Assembly (NCBI GenBank): GCA_902796815.1
Contig: CADBQL010000193.1
Span: forward strand, 1-5,602
DNA: 5,602 bases
Reading direction: 5' to 3'
Source: an uncultured Coriobacteriaceae bacterium
GTDB taxonomy: Bacteria; Actinomycetota; Coriobacteriia; Coriobacteriales; Eggerthellaceae
The notes beneath the pieces are model-generated. The model made no database searches. It saw only the letters and a program-made list of their open reading frames with translations, and was not told the origin of the DNA. Within the stretch, counting starts at the first letter, position 1, and each line of letters begins with the position of its first letter. Both the position numbers and the translations under genes were made by a program. Positions 1 to 5,602 of this stretch are shown in pieces.

Positions 1-2
1 CC

Positions 3-107
3 CACGAGCCAATGACAATCGAGCGAATTTACCGTGTACACGAAACGATTATCGTGTATGCTTTCAACTTGCTGCGCCCCGACGACGGGGAGGGCAGTTT
101 AAGGTGA
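3..107 (+). CDS. possible C-terminal tail of an upstream gene (partial, unrecognised)
   Basis: The third forward frame is open from the left edge to a TGA at 105-107. It gives 34 residues with a protein-like mix, including the stretch TIERIYRVHETIIVYAFNLL, and an internal ATG at 12. I do not recognise the family. Against it being a gene, the segment is short, the second frame is also open (to a TAA at 136-138), and the stretch carries palindromes and a GC hairpin that look regulatory. If real, it would end about 100 bases before topA. The alternative is plain non-coding DNA. Confidence 0.2.
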   Translation, partial: HEPMTIERIYRVHETIIVYAFNLLRPDDGEGSLR

Positions 108-161
108 CCGCGAAAACGGTCGAATGCCCACACACGTAAATAAACAATGGGCACTCGTGTG
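33..161. promoter_or_regulatory. cluster of CGTGT/ACACG half-sites upstream of topA
   Basis: Five copies of the same 5-mer, in either orientation, lie at 33-37, 38-42, 53-57, 132-136 and 156-160. The first two form a perfect 10-base palindrome (33-42). Copies two and three sit in a 7-base inverted repeat (37-43 with 52-58). The last two sit in a 6-base inverted repeat (131-136 with 156-161). Such an arrangement could be an operator for a dimeric repressor controlling topA. No binding protein is known from the window, so the role is inferred. An A/T-rich patch at 137-148 could hold a -10 element, but I see no convincing -35. Confidence 0.3.
72..100 (+). terminator. terminator-like GC hairpin before topA
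   Basis: CCCCG (77-81) pairs with CGGGG (86-90) around an ACGA loop. CTGC (72-75) can pair with GCAG (94-97), leaving one unpaired base on the left and three on the right. Only three T residues follow (98-100), so as an intrinsic terminator it is weak. It could end an upstream transcript or be part of a topA leader. It overlaps the possible upstream reading frame, so both calls cannot easily hold. Confidence 0.3.
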
Positions 162-188
162 AAAGACGCCGGCTGTGAAATTCAGCCG
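106..188 (+). promoter_or_regulatory. hairpin-rich leader of topA
   Basis: Several perfect short inverted repeats follow one another: GACCG (106-110) with CGGTC (117-121); TGCCCA (125-130) with TGGGCA (148-153); CACACG (131-136) with CGTGTG (156-161); and CGGCTG (170-175) with CAGCCG (183-188). The second and third pairs interleave, so in RNA they would compete rather than coexist. The last hairpin ends six bases before the Shine-Dalgarno sequence. Whether the RNA is made and folds this way is inferred. Confidence 0.25.
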
Positions 189-193
189 CAGAA

Positions 194-215
194 AAGGAGA
201 AGCCAGTGAAACTGG
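194..215 (+). promoter_or_regulatory. topA ribosome-binding site and start-codon hairpin
   Basis: AAGGAG at 194-199 lies six bases before the GTG at 206, which fixes that codon as the start. The GTG is itself inside a small perfect stem, CCAGT (203-207) with ACTGG (211-215) around a GAA loop. The stem is short and would be opened easily by a ribosome, but it may lower initiation. Confidence 0.75.
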
Positions 216-2716
216 TCGTAACCGAGAAAAACGATGCCGCCGAAAAGATCGCGCAGCTGCTCGGCACCAAGGCAACAAAGGACAAGGTTTTCAACACCCC
301 CGTATACCGGTTTACCGTCGACGGGGAAGAATGGGTGACTATCGGCTTGCGCGGCCATATCCTAGAGCCCGATTTTGCACCACAGCTTTTATATAAAAAA
401 CGAGGTGGCTGGCGTGGTGTCACGGTGGAGGGGGAATCTATTCCGGCGAGCATTCCCGATGATCTGCCCAAGCCTCCTTTCAAAAAGAAGAAGCCGTTCA
501 CGGAGGACGGCGTTGACCTCAAGGGCTGGAAGATGGAGGCGCTGCCGTATCTGGCTTATGCGCCCATCGAGAAGCTCCCAAAGGAAAAGGATATAATTCG
601 CTCGCTCAAGAACCTGGCAAAAAAGGCCGACAGCATCTGCATCGCGACAGACTTCGACCGCGAGGGCGAGCTCATCGGCTCGGACGCGTTGACCTGCATC
701 AAGCAGGTTAACGATTCTGCGCCAGTTTCGCGTGCGAGGTACTCGGCTTTTACCAAAGAGGAGATAAAGCACGCTTTTGAGAATCTCGCCGAGCTCGACG
801 AGAATCTGGCGGCTGCGGGCGAGTCGCGCCAGGACATCGATTTGATCTGGGGCGCTGCGCTTACGCGTTACCTGACGCTCGTGAAATTCGCAGGTTATGG
901 CAACGTGCGCAGTTCTGGGCGCGTGCAAACGCCCACGCTTGCGCTCATTGTCGCGCGCGAGCGAGAGCGCCTCGCTTTCGTTCCCGAGGATTACTGGGTC
1001 ATCCGCGGGAAGTTTGGCGAGGGCTCCGACGAGTTCGAGGCTCCTCATGCGACGGCGCGCTTCAAGACCGAGAAGGCTGCGATGGAGGCGATGGCGCACG
1101 TCAAAGATGCCAAGAAGGCCCTCATTGCCAACGTCGAAAAGAAAAAGCGTACGGTAAAGCCCCCCGCGCCTTTCAATACCACGAGCCTTATGGCCGCGGC
1201 GGCTGCCGAGGGTTTGAGCCCGGCGCGCACGATGCGCATCGCGGAGAGCCTCTACATGGATGGCTACATCTCGTACCCGCGCGTGGACAACACCGTGTAC
1301 CCGTCGACCCTCAACCTTGCCGATGTCGTGCGTACGATATCGGGAAACCCTGCTTATGCACCTTATTGCTCAGAGCTACTTTCCAAGGGAAAGCTCGTTG
1401 CGACGCGAGGCAGCAAAGAAGAGACCGACCATCCGCCGATCTATCCTACGGCGAAGGCTACGCCAGATGACCTGCCCGCTGCCGAGTACAAGCTGTACAA
1501 CCTTGTGGCTCGTCGTTTTTTGGCAACGCTTTCGGAAGCGGCAATCGTCGAAGGCACGAGGGTTACGCTCGAGGTTCCGGGCGAAAACGCGGGCCCGCGC
1601 GAGCCGTTTGTCGCACGTGGTGACGTTACCGTCAAGCCGGGCTTCAGGGCAATTTATCCATATGGCGTGAAGAAAGACGAGCAATTGCCGGTCCTCAAGC
1701 AGGGCGACGTCATCGCTTTTGGCGGCGCGACGTGCACGAAGAAACAGACCGAGCCGCCGGCGCGCTACAGCCAGGGCAAGCTCATACAGGAGATGGAAAA
1801 GCTCGGCCTGGGCACCAAGTCGACGCGCCATTCAATCATCGAGCGCCTGTATACGGTCAAATACATCGTGAACGACCCCATCGAGCCCTCCCAGCTCGGC
1901 ATGGCGGTTATCGACGCGCTCGACCAATACGCACCGCACATCACGCATCCCCAGATGACCGCAGAGCTCGAAGACGGCATGAGCAGCATTGCCGCCGGAA
2001 AGACGACCAAAGATGAGGTCGTCATGAATTCGCGCGACCTGCTTGCCAAGGAACTCGAGGCGCTACTTCCCAAGAAGGAAGAGGTCGCCACGGCGCTTGC
2101 CGATGCGGTGGCAGCCGACGCATATGTGGGTACCTGTCCCAAATGCGGCAAGGACCTGCAGATACGTGCATCGAGCAAGACGCGTTCGATGTTCATAGGA
2201 TGTTCGGGCTGGCCTGAGTGCGACGTGACCTATCCGCTTCCCAAGGGCAAGATCGAATCGAGCGAAGAGCCCTGCCCATCTTGCGGTATGCCGCAGGTGA
2301 AGGTTACGGCGTTTCGCTCCAAGCCACGCCTGCAGTGCATCGACCCCAATTGCGAAACGAACCACGAGCCCGATGTCGTGGTGGGCACCTGCCCGGTGTG
2401 TGCCGAACGCGGCGTGTCGGACGCAAAGCTTGTGGCTCAGCGCAATCCCCGTACGCTCAAGCGCTTCATCCGCTGCGAGAACTACGACGAATGTGGTTGC
2501 AGCTACCCGCTTCCTCAACATGGCACGCTCACGCCGACTGAGGATATATGCGAAGCGTGCGGTGCGCCCATGGTCGTGGTAACGACGACACGCGGTCCAT
2601 GGAAACTCTGCCCGAATTTCGACTGCCCGTCAAAGGAGCAGGAGAAGGAAGCGAAACCGAAGGGTGCTGCCAAGAAATCGACAGCGCGCAAGCGTACGAC
2701 ACGGAAGAAGAAATAG
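206..2716 (+). CDS. topA: DNA topoisomerase I, type IA, archaeal-like, with four zinc ribbons
   Basis: This enzyme relaxes negatively supercoiled DNA by cutting one strand through a 5'-phosphotyrosine link and passing the other strand. The 836-residue protein starts with a TOPRIM domain: Glu7 in VVTEK, and the acidic triad Asp149, Asp151 and Glu153 in ATDFDREGE. SSGRVQTPTL follows at 236-245. The catalytic Tyr357 lies in GYISYPRVD with Arg359 nearby, then HPPIYPT at 409-415 and GLGTKSTR at 534-541. These motifs resemble archaeal TopA more than E. coli TopA (MRTDS, HEAIRP, GIGRPST). The C-terminus has four C4 zinc ribbons (Cys644/647/666/672, 690/693/711/716, 729/732/757/763 and 782/785/802/807) and a tail from 811 rich in Lys and Arg, which probably aid binding of single-stranded DNA. 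It is cytoplasmic and nucleoid-bound. The GTG start is set by AAGGAG six bases upstream. The frame is intact and no neighbour overlaps it. Confidence 0.95.
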   Translation: MKLVVTEKNDAAEKIAQLLGTKATKDKVFNTPVYRFTVDGEEWVTIGLRGHILEPDFAPQLLYKKRGGWRGVTVEGESIPASIPDDLPKPPFKKKKPFTEDGVDLKGWKMEALPYLAYAPIEKLPKEKDIIRSLKNLAKKADSICIATDFDREGELIGSDALTCIKQVNDSAPVSRARYSAFTKEEIKHAFENLAELDENLAAAGESRQDIDLIWGAALTRYLTLVKFAGYGNVRSSGRVQTPTLALIVARERERLAFVPEDYWVIRGKFGEGSDEFEAPHATARFKTEKAAMEAMAHVKDAKKALIANVEKKKRTVKPPAPFNTTSLMAAAAAEGLSPARTMRIAESLYMDGYISYPRVDNTVYPSTLNLADVVRTISGNPAYAPYCSELLSKGKLVATRGSKEETDHPPIYPTAKATPDDLPAAEYKLYNLVARRFLATLSEAAIVEGTRVTLEVPGENAGPREPFVARGDVTVKPGFRAIYPYGVKKDEQLPVLKQGDVIAFGGATCTKKQTEPPARYSQGKLIQEMEKLGLGTKSTRHSIIERLYTVKYIVNDPIEPSQLGMAVIDALDQYAPHITHPQMTAELEDGMSSIAAGKTTKDEVVMNSRDLLAKELEALLPKKEEVATALADAVAADAYVGTCPKCGKDLQIRASSKTRSMFIGCSGWPECDVTYPLPKGKIESSEEPCPSCGMPQVKVTAFRSKPRLQCIDPNCETNHEPDVVVGTCPVCAERGVSDAKLVAQRNPRTLKRFIRCENYDECGCSYPLPQHGTLTPTEDICEACGAPMVVVTTTRGPWKLCPNFDCPSKEQEKEAKPKGAAKKSTARKRTTRKKK
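2129..2635 (+). repeat. duplicated two-zinc-ribbon module in TopA
   Basis: Residues 642-726 and 727-810 of TopA look like two copies of one module. Each begins with GTCPxC, then FIxC and a further Cys, then YPLP, followed by a second ribbon with CxxC-GxPxV near its start and a closing C-(4-5)-C. First ribbons: Cys644/647/666/672 and Cys729/732/757/763. Second ribbons: Cys690/693/711/716 and Cys782/785/802/807. The similarity is visible in the protein; the DNA has diverged, so any duplication is old. Confidence 0.6.
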
Positions 2717-2749
2717 CATACGTGCCAACGTTTAGCCCTTCAGCTGATA

Positions 2750-2794
2750 CTGATTATTCAGGCGGGATGGAGTGTAAGTCAGGCGCTTTTTTTT
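2750..2794 (+). terminator. possible terminator after topA (T8 tract, weak hairpin)
   Basis: Eight T residues at 2787-2794 lie 71 bases after the topA stop. The only clear hairpin nearby is CTGA (2750-2753) with TCAG (2758-2761), 25 bases before the T-tract, and no GC-rich stem abuts it. The heptamer TCAGGCG occurs twice (2758-2764 and 2779-2785), the second copy running into the T-tract. Termination is plausible because of the T-tract and the long gap to fruK, but it is not a textbook structure. Confidence 0.3.
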
Positions 2795-2811
2795 GGTTAG
2801 CATCATATCGC

Positions 2812-2876
2812 CTCGATTGAATCGCTAGCAGAATCGCGCTTTGCCCGCGCGTTATCCCGCCGTGAATCGAGTAGCG
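2812..2876 (+). other. inverted repeats in the topA-fruK gap
   Basis: The 296-base gap (2717-3012) has no gene. It holds CTCGATT (2812-2818) with AATCGAG (2865-2871), enclosing a hairpin CGCGC (2835-2839) with GCGCG (2847-2851) and a 7-base loop. CGCTA (2823-2827) could instead pair with TAGCG (2872-2876), crossing the outer stem. No T-tract follows. The function is unknown: it could be an operator, a structured 5' leader of fruK, or chance pairing in GC-rich DNA. I see nothing clear in 2877-2965. Confidence 0.3.
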
Positions 2877-2969
2877 CTGTCCGTGCGTGCGGCTCGAGCG
2901 CGATGAGACTACAGCACGAATATGTGAACTTAGCTATGCGTTCTGGGCGTTAAGAGGCCTTCGATGGGG

Positions 2970-2975
2970 TATTAT
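2970..2975 (+). promoter_or_regulatory. possible -10 element for fruK
   Basis: TATTAT differs from the TATAAT consensus at one base and would start a transcript near 2982, leaving a leader of about 30 bases that includes the fruK ribosome-binding site. No good -35 hexamer lies 16-18 bases upstream. A perfect TTGACA overlaps it at 2975-2980, but the hexamer 16 bases further on (TAGAAC, 2997-3002) would start the transcript past the ribosome-binding site, so I prefer TATTAT. Confidence 0.3.
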
Positions 2976-3002
2976 TGACACCATAAGAATTCCCAGTAGA
3001 AC

Positions 3003-3007
3003 GGGGA
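3003..3007 (+). promoter_or_regulatory. fruK ribosome-binding site
   Basis: GGGGA lies five bases before the ATG at 3013. It decides between this ATG and an in-frame GTG at 2887, which would add 42 residues with no match to the kinase fold and would include the probable promoter. Confidence 0.55.
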
Positions 3008-3012
3008 CCGCC

Positions 3013-3960
3013 ATGGTGTTCACTATTACGTTCAACCCTGCAGTTGATGTTGTCATCAGCGTCGAGAATCTCGAAATGGGCGGCATCAACCGTACCACGA
3101 GCCAGGAAATCTATTACGGCGGGAAGGGCGTGAACGTATCGTACGTCCTGCGCAATCTCGGCCGAACATCGACGGCTTGGGGTTTTCTGGCCGGCCATAT
3201 CGGGTCGGCCATGGAAGAGGCGCTCAAAGCAGACGGCTTACCCTGTCAATTCGTTAAGCTCGCCGAAGGTGAGACGCGTGTCAACACGAAGCTTCGTACA
3301 CCCAACGGCGACGGTCCCATCATGGAGACCGCATTCAACGCGCCAGGGCCGGCGGTTGACGATGCTGCTCAAGAGCAGCTATTCGCGCAGCTCGATGGGA
3401 CTCAGGATGGCGACGTGATTATCGTGTCGGGCGGGGTGCCGCGCAACGTGGGTACCGACATGTACGCGCGCATGCTCCAGCGCCTCGAGGGCAAGGATGT
3501 ACGCGTAGTCGTGGACGCGACGGGCGACTTGCTCCTCAACGCCATGCCGTATCATCCGTTCCTCGTGAAGCCCAACGACGAAGAGCTCGCGGAAATCGCG
3601 GGCTGCGCCGAAGACGACTACGAGCGTCTACTCGAAGCGGCGCGCGATTTGCGTGCGCGCGGTGCCATCAACGTGCTCGTGTCGCGTGGCGGCAAGGGCG
3701 CTTTCCTCATCGACGAGTTCGATCAGCTCCACGAGATGGATGCTCTCAAGGGCACGCTCGTCAACAGCGTCGGTGCGGGAGATTCGACTGTCGCTGGCTT
3801 CGTGCATGGGTATCTCGAGGGTGTGGAGCAAGGGCTCGACTCGGGTGAGTTGTACGAGCATGCGTTCCATATGGCCATGGCCTGCGGTGCCGGTACGGCG
3901 TTTTCGCAGGGACTTGCGACCAAAGAAGTCATCGAGGGTTTGCTCGCGCAGATCCAATAA
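3013..3960 (+). CDS. fruK: 1-phosphofructokinase, PfkB family
   Basis: FruK uses ATP to convert fructose 1-phosphate to fructose 1,6-bisphosphate in the cytoplasm, the second step of PTS-fructose catabolism. The 315-residue length is normal for the family. It begins with TITFNPAVD (residues 4-12), where Asp12 matches the conserved sugar-contacting position. GGKGVN at 36-41 is the first PfkB signature region, KPNDEEL is at 186-192, and SRGGKGA is at 224-230. The second signature, NSVGAGDSTVAGF at 251-263, contains the catalytic base Asp257 and the anion-hole glycines. The related tagatose-6-phosphate kinase LacC has the same fold, but the fructose PTS gene next door favours FruK. The start is chosen for the GGGGA ribosome-binding site and because homology begins at once. 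No fruR-type regulator is seen beside it in the window. Confidence 0.92.
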   Translation: MVFTITFNPAVDVVISVENLEMGGINRTTSQEIYYGGKGVNVSYVLRNLGRTSTAWGFLAGHIGSAMEEALKADGLPCQFVKLAEGETRVNTKLRTPNGDGPIMETAFNAPGPAVDDAAQEQLFAQLDGTQDGDVIIVSGGVPRNVGTDMYARMLQRLEGKDVRVVVDATGDLLLNAMPYHPFLVKPNDEELAEIAGCAEDDYERLLEAARDLRARGAINVLVSRGGKGAFLIDEFDQLHEMDALKGTLVNSVGAGDSTVAGFVHGYLEGVEQGLDSGELYEHAFHMAMACGAGTAFSQGLATKEVIEGLLAQIQ

Positions 3961-3981
3961 AAAACGATTGAGCGCTACGTA

Positions 3982-4041
3982 GGCTGTTCCTGCTTGTTCG
4001 CGCATTATGAGGACGGCGCGGAGTTCTTGAGCAGGAAAGCC
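3982..4041 (+). other. hairpin 1 in the fruK-fruA gap
   Basis: GGCT (3982-3985) plus TTCCTGCT (3987-3994) pair with AGCAGGAA (4030-4037) plus AGCC (4038-4041). That makes 12 base pairs with one bulged G at 3986. The 35-base loop holds a second stem, CGCGC (3999-4003) with GCGCG (4016-4020), extended by a G-U and a U-A pair. It begins 21 bases after the fruK stop and has no T-tract, so it is not a standard terminator. It might shield the 3' end of fruK mRNA or be part of a leader for fruA. Confidence 0.4.
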
Positions 4042-4052
4042 AGCATTGATGT

Positions 4053-4081
4053 TATCGAAGCCTGCATTTGCAGGTTCGGTA
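4053..4081 (+). other. hairpin 2 in the fruK-fruA gap
   Basis: Twelve base pairs form with one bulged G (4060): 4053-4059 with 4075-4081 (one G-U pair) and CCTGC (4061-4065) with GCAGG (4070-4074), closed by an ATTT loop. As DNA, the core CCTGCATTTGCAGG is also a near-perfect palindrome that could be a protein site. The bases after it are A-rich, not T-rich, which argues against a terminator on this strand. Confidence 0.4.
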
Positions 4082-4121
4082 TATAGAAAAAAGGCAGGGC
4101 ATCGTGTCTTGCCAATCGAAA

Positions 4122-4143
4122 GGCGGAGCACGAAAGCTTCGCC
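4122..4143 (+). other. hairpin 3 in the fruK-fruA gap
   Basis: GGCGGAGC (4122-4129) pairs with GCTTCGCC (4136-4143) around an ACGAAA loop: eight pairs, one of them G-U in RNA. It is compact and GC-rich and should be stable if transcribed. No T-tract follows. Confidence 0.4.
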
Positions 4144-4152
4144 GCTAGGGGA

Positions 4153-4178
4153 GCGGGGATTGCGTAAGCGTCTCCCGC
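4153..4178 (+). other. hairpin 4, just before the fruA ribosome-binding site
   Basis: GCGGGGA (4153-4159) pairs with TC-CCCGC (4171-4178, T4173 bulged). It ends three bases before the fruA Shine-Dalgarno sequence, so its folding could influence ribosome access. It is the weakest of the four. Confidence 0.3.
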
Positions 4179-4181
4179 GTG

Positions 4182-4187
4182 AAAGGA
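4182..4187 (+). promoter_or_regulatory. fruA ribosome-binding site
   Basis: AAAGGA lies eight bases before the ATG at 4196. Another in-frame ATG at 4187 overlaps the site itself and would add only three residues, so 4196 is the better start. Confidence 0.7.
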
Positions 4188-4195
4188 TGGGGTGC

Positions 4196-5602
4196 ATGAG
4201 AATTACTGACCTCCTGTCGTCCCAGGCAATTGAGCTGGGCGTTTCGGTAGCTTCAAAAGCTGAGGCTATCGAAAAGCTCATCTCGTTGCACGAAGGGGCG
4301 GGCAACCTGAGCAACGTGGAGCAGTATCGCGAGGCGATTCTGGCCCGTGAAGCACAGGGAACCACCGCAATTGGCGAGGGAATGGCTATTCCGCACGCCA
4401 AGACCGATGCCGTGGCGCATCCGGCGCTTTCGGCAATAACCGTGCCCGACGGCGTCGATTACGAAGCGCCTGACGGCCAGCCGTCCAAGCTGCTTTTCAT
4501 GATTGCAGCTCCGAGCGACGGCGAAGTGCATCTGGAAGTGCTCGCGCGGCTCATGACGATGCTCATGGACGTCGATTGGCGCAACCAGTTGCTCTCCGCC
4601 CAATCGACCGATGAGTTCCTCAAGCTCATCGACGACAAGGAGCGGGAGAAGTTCCCCGAGGAAGAGCCTGCCGAGGAAGCGGCTCCGGCAGCAGCGGCTG
4701 CTGGCGCAGCTGCGGCGGCAGACCATATTCAGGTCCTTGGCGTGACCGCATGTCCTACGGGCATCGCGCACACCTACATGGCCGCCGAGGCGCTCGTGCA
4801 GCAGGCCGAGAAGATGGGCATCACCATCAAGGTCGAGACCAACGGCTCGGGCGGTGCCAAGAACATCCTGACCAAGGAAGAGATCGCTGCTGCGGATGGC
4901 ATCATCGTCGCCGCCGATAAGAACGTTGAGATGGCGCGTTTCGAGGGCAAGCCGACCGTCATCACCAAGGTTGCCGACGGCATCAACAAGCCCGAGGAGC
5001 TCATCAACCGTGCGCTTTCCGGCGAGGCCCCGGTTTATCATCACCAGGGCGGCGTGAGCGAGGCTGCTAGTGACTCCGGCGAGAACGAGAGCGTCGGCCG
5101 CCAGATTTACAAGCACCTCATGGAGGGCGTCAGCCACATGCTGCCCTTCGTCGTCGCAGGCGGCATCTTCATCGCGCTCGCCTTCTTGATCGACACCATC
5201 ATGGGCGCGCCGCAGGACGGCAACTTCGGTTCCAATACGCCAGTTGCCGCTTGGTTCAAGGGCATCGGCGGCGTGAGCTTCGGCTTCATGCTGTCTATCC
5301 TCGCCGGCTACATCGGCCGCTCCATCGCCGACCGTCCCGGCCTGCTCGTCGGCTTCGTCGGCGGCGCCATGGCGGCTGCCGGCTGCACGTTCGCAGAACC
5401 TGGCGGACAGGCTGTTTCCGCCGGCTTCCTGGGCGCTCTGCTTGCCGGCTTCGCAGGCGGTTACTTCATGCTGTGGTTCGAGAAGGTATGCGAACATATT
5501 CCGCAGGCGCTTGATGGCATGAAGCCCATGCTCATCTTCCCGCTCGTGGGCCTTGCGTTCATCGGCCTGTTCATGTGCGCGGTCAACCCGATCATGATCG
5601 CC
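4196..5602 (+). CDS. fruA: PTS fructose transporter, IIABC fusion (3' end outside the window)
   Basis: FruA imports fructose and phosphorylates it to fructose 1-phosphate, taking phosphate from HPr; FruK upstream uses the product. The window holds 469 codons with no stop. The IIA domain spans about 1-150, with the phosphorylated His67 in GMAIPHAKT. A linker rich in Glu, Pro and Ala covers 152-176. The IIB domain spans about 178-280, with the phosphorylated Cys186 in GVTACPTGIAHTYMAAEA, a hallmark of fructose-family IIB. The membrane IIC domain starts near 302; hydrophobic segments lie near 315-333, 358-374, 382-396, 408-428 and 444-469, with ADRPG at 378-382. Family members of this layout run to roughly 620-650 residues, so about the last quarter is missing. 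The IIB-IIC part uses far fewer A/T-ending codons than the IIA part. A mannose- or mannitol-type sugar cannot be wholly excluded, but fruK makes fructose the best call. Confidence 0.93.
   Translation, partial: MRITDLLSSQAIELGVSVASKAEAIEKLISLHEGAGNLSNVEQYREAILAREAQGTTAIGEGMAIPHAKTDAVAHPALSAITVPDGVDYEAPDGQPSKLLFMIAAPSDGEVHLEVLARLMTMLMDVDWRNQLLSAQSTDEFLKLIDDKEREKFPEEEPAEEAAPAAAAAGAAAAADHIQVLGVTACPTGIAHTYMAAEALVQQAEKMGITIKVETNGSGGAKNILTKEEIAAADGIIVAADKNVEMARFEGKPTVITKVADGINKPEELINRALSGEAPVYHHQGGVSEAASDSGENESVGRQIYKHLMEGVSHMLPFVVAGGIFIALAFLIDTIMGAPQDGNFGSNTPVAAWFKGIGGVSFGFMLSILAGYIGRSIADRPGLLVGFVGGAMAAAGCTFAEPGGQAVSAGFLGALLAGFAGGYFMLWFEKVCEHIPQALDGMKPMLIFPLVGLAFIGLFMCAVNPIMIA

Noticed and set aside
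2..138. Second forward frame open to a TAA at 136-138 as an upstream gene tail
   Set aside because: Its composition (many Arg, Pro and Cys) is less protein-like than the frame ending at 107, and it runs through several inverted repeats.
125..161. H-type pseudoknot in the topA leader
   Set aside because: The arms have pseudoknot order, but the connecting loops would be 0 and 2 bases, too short to cross six-pair stems; competing hairpins are more likely.
389..1099. Minus-strand frame of 236 codons within topA
   Set aside because: It is antisense to the TOPRIM region of topA, with no recognisable motif and no ribosome-binding site I could see.
2887..3012. Longer fruK from the GTG at 2887
   Set aside because: The 42 extra residues do not look like part of a PfkB kinase, and the ATG at 3013 has a ribosome-binding site and begins right at the family's first strand.
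4082..4111. Minus-strand terminator (T-run when read on the other strand, after a GGCA/TGCC stem)
   Set aside because: The stem is only about four pairs with mismatches, and no minus-strand gene ends here.
3628..4401. Minus-strand frame of 257 codons spanning the end of fruK, the gap and the start of fruA
   Set aside because: It overlaps two solid genes on the other strand and shows no domain; the gap portion is better explained by inverted repeats.
4253..5497. Long minus-strand reading frame of 414 codons across fruA
   Set aside because: It lies wholly antisense to a frame with clear IIA, IIB and IIC motifs; strong GC bias at third positions opens antisense frames. The translation shows no domain I recognise.

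Overview
The window is a moderately GC-rich stretch of bacterial chromosome with every recognisable gene on the + strand. The order is topA (a type IA DNA topoisomerase, complete), fruK (1-phosphofructokinase, complete) and fruA (a fructose-family PTS permease with IIA-IIB-IIC domains, cut by the right edge). A PTS fructose pathway joined to an archaeal-looking topoisomerase I in a GC-rich genome fits an anaerobic actinobacterium of the class Coriobacteriia. That assignment is an inference from gene style, not something the window proves.

Positions 1-205 hold no convincing complete gene. There may be a short tail of an upstream frame, a terminator-like GC hairpin, and a cluster of CGTGT/ACACG half-sites and small hairpins leading to a good ribosome-binding site and a GTG start. 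topA (206-2716) encodes the TOPRIM and cleavage/strand-passage core, then four C4 zinc ribbons arranged as two similar pairs, then a lysine/arginine-rich tail. The 296-base gap to fruK has a T8 tract with only a weak hairpin, a set of inverted repeats and a possible promoter, so fruK probably starts a separate transcription unit.

fruK (3013-3960) and fruA (4196 to the edge) form a functional pair. FruA takes up fructose and phosphorylates it to fructose 1-phosphate, and FruK turns that into fructose 1,6-bisphosphate for glycolysis. The 235-base gap between them is unusual for such a tight pair. It contains four consecutive imperfect hairpins without a T-tract, some sharing CCTGC/GCAGG arms that could pair in more than one way. 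This is the most interesting non-coding signal here, but it rests only on hand-drawn pairing.

No RNA gene of a known family, CRISPR array, insertion sequence or phage remnant was seen. The genes are ordinary housekeeping and catabolic genes. The points worth a second look are the archaeal-type topA, its duplicated zinc-ribbon module, the structured leaders, and a step in codon use inside fruA.
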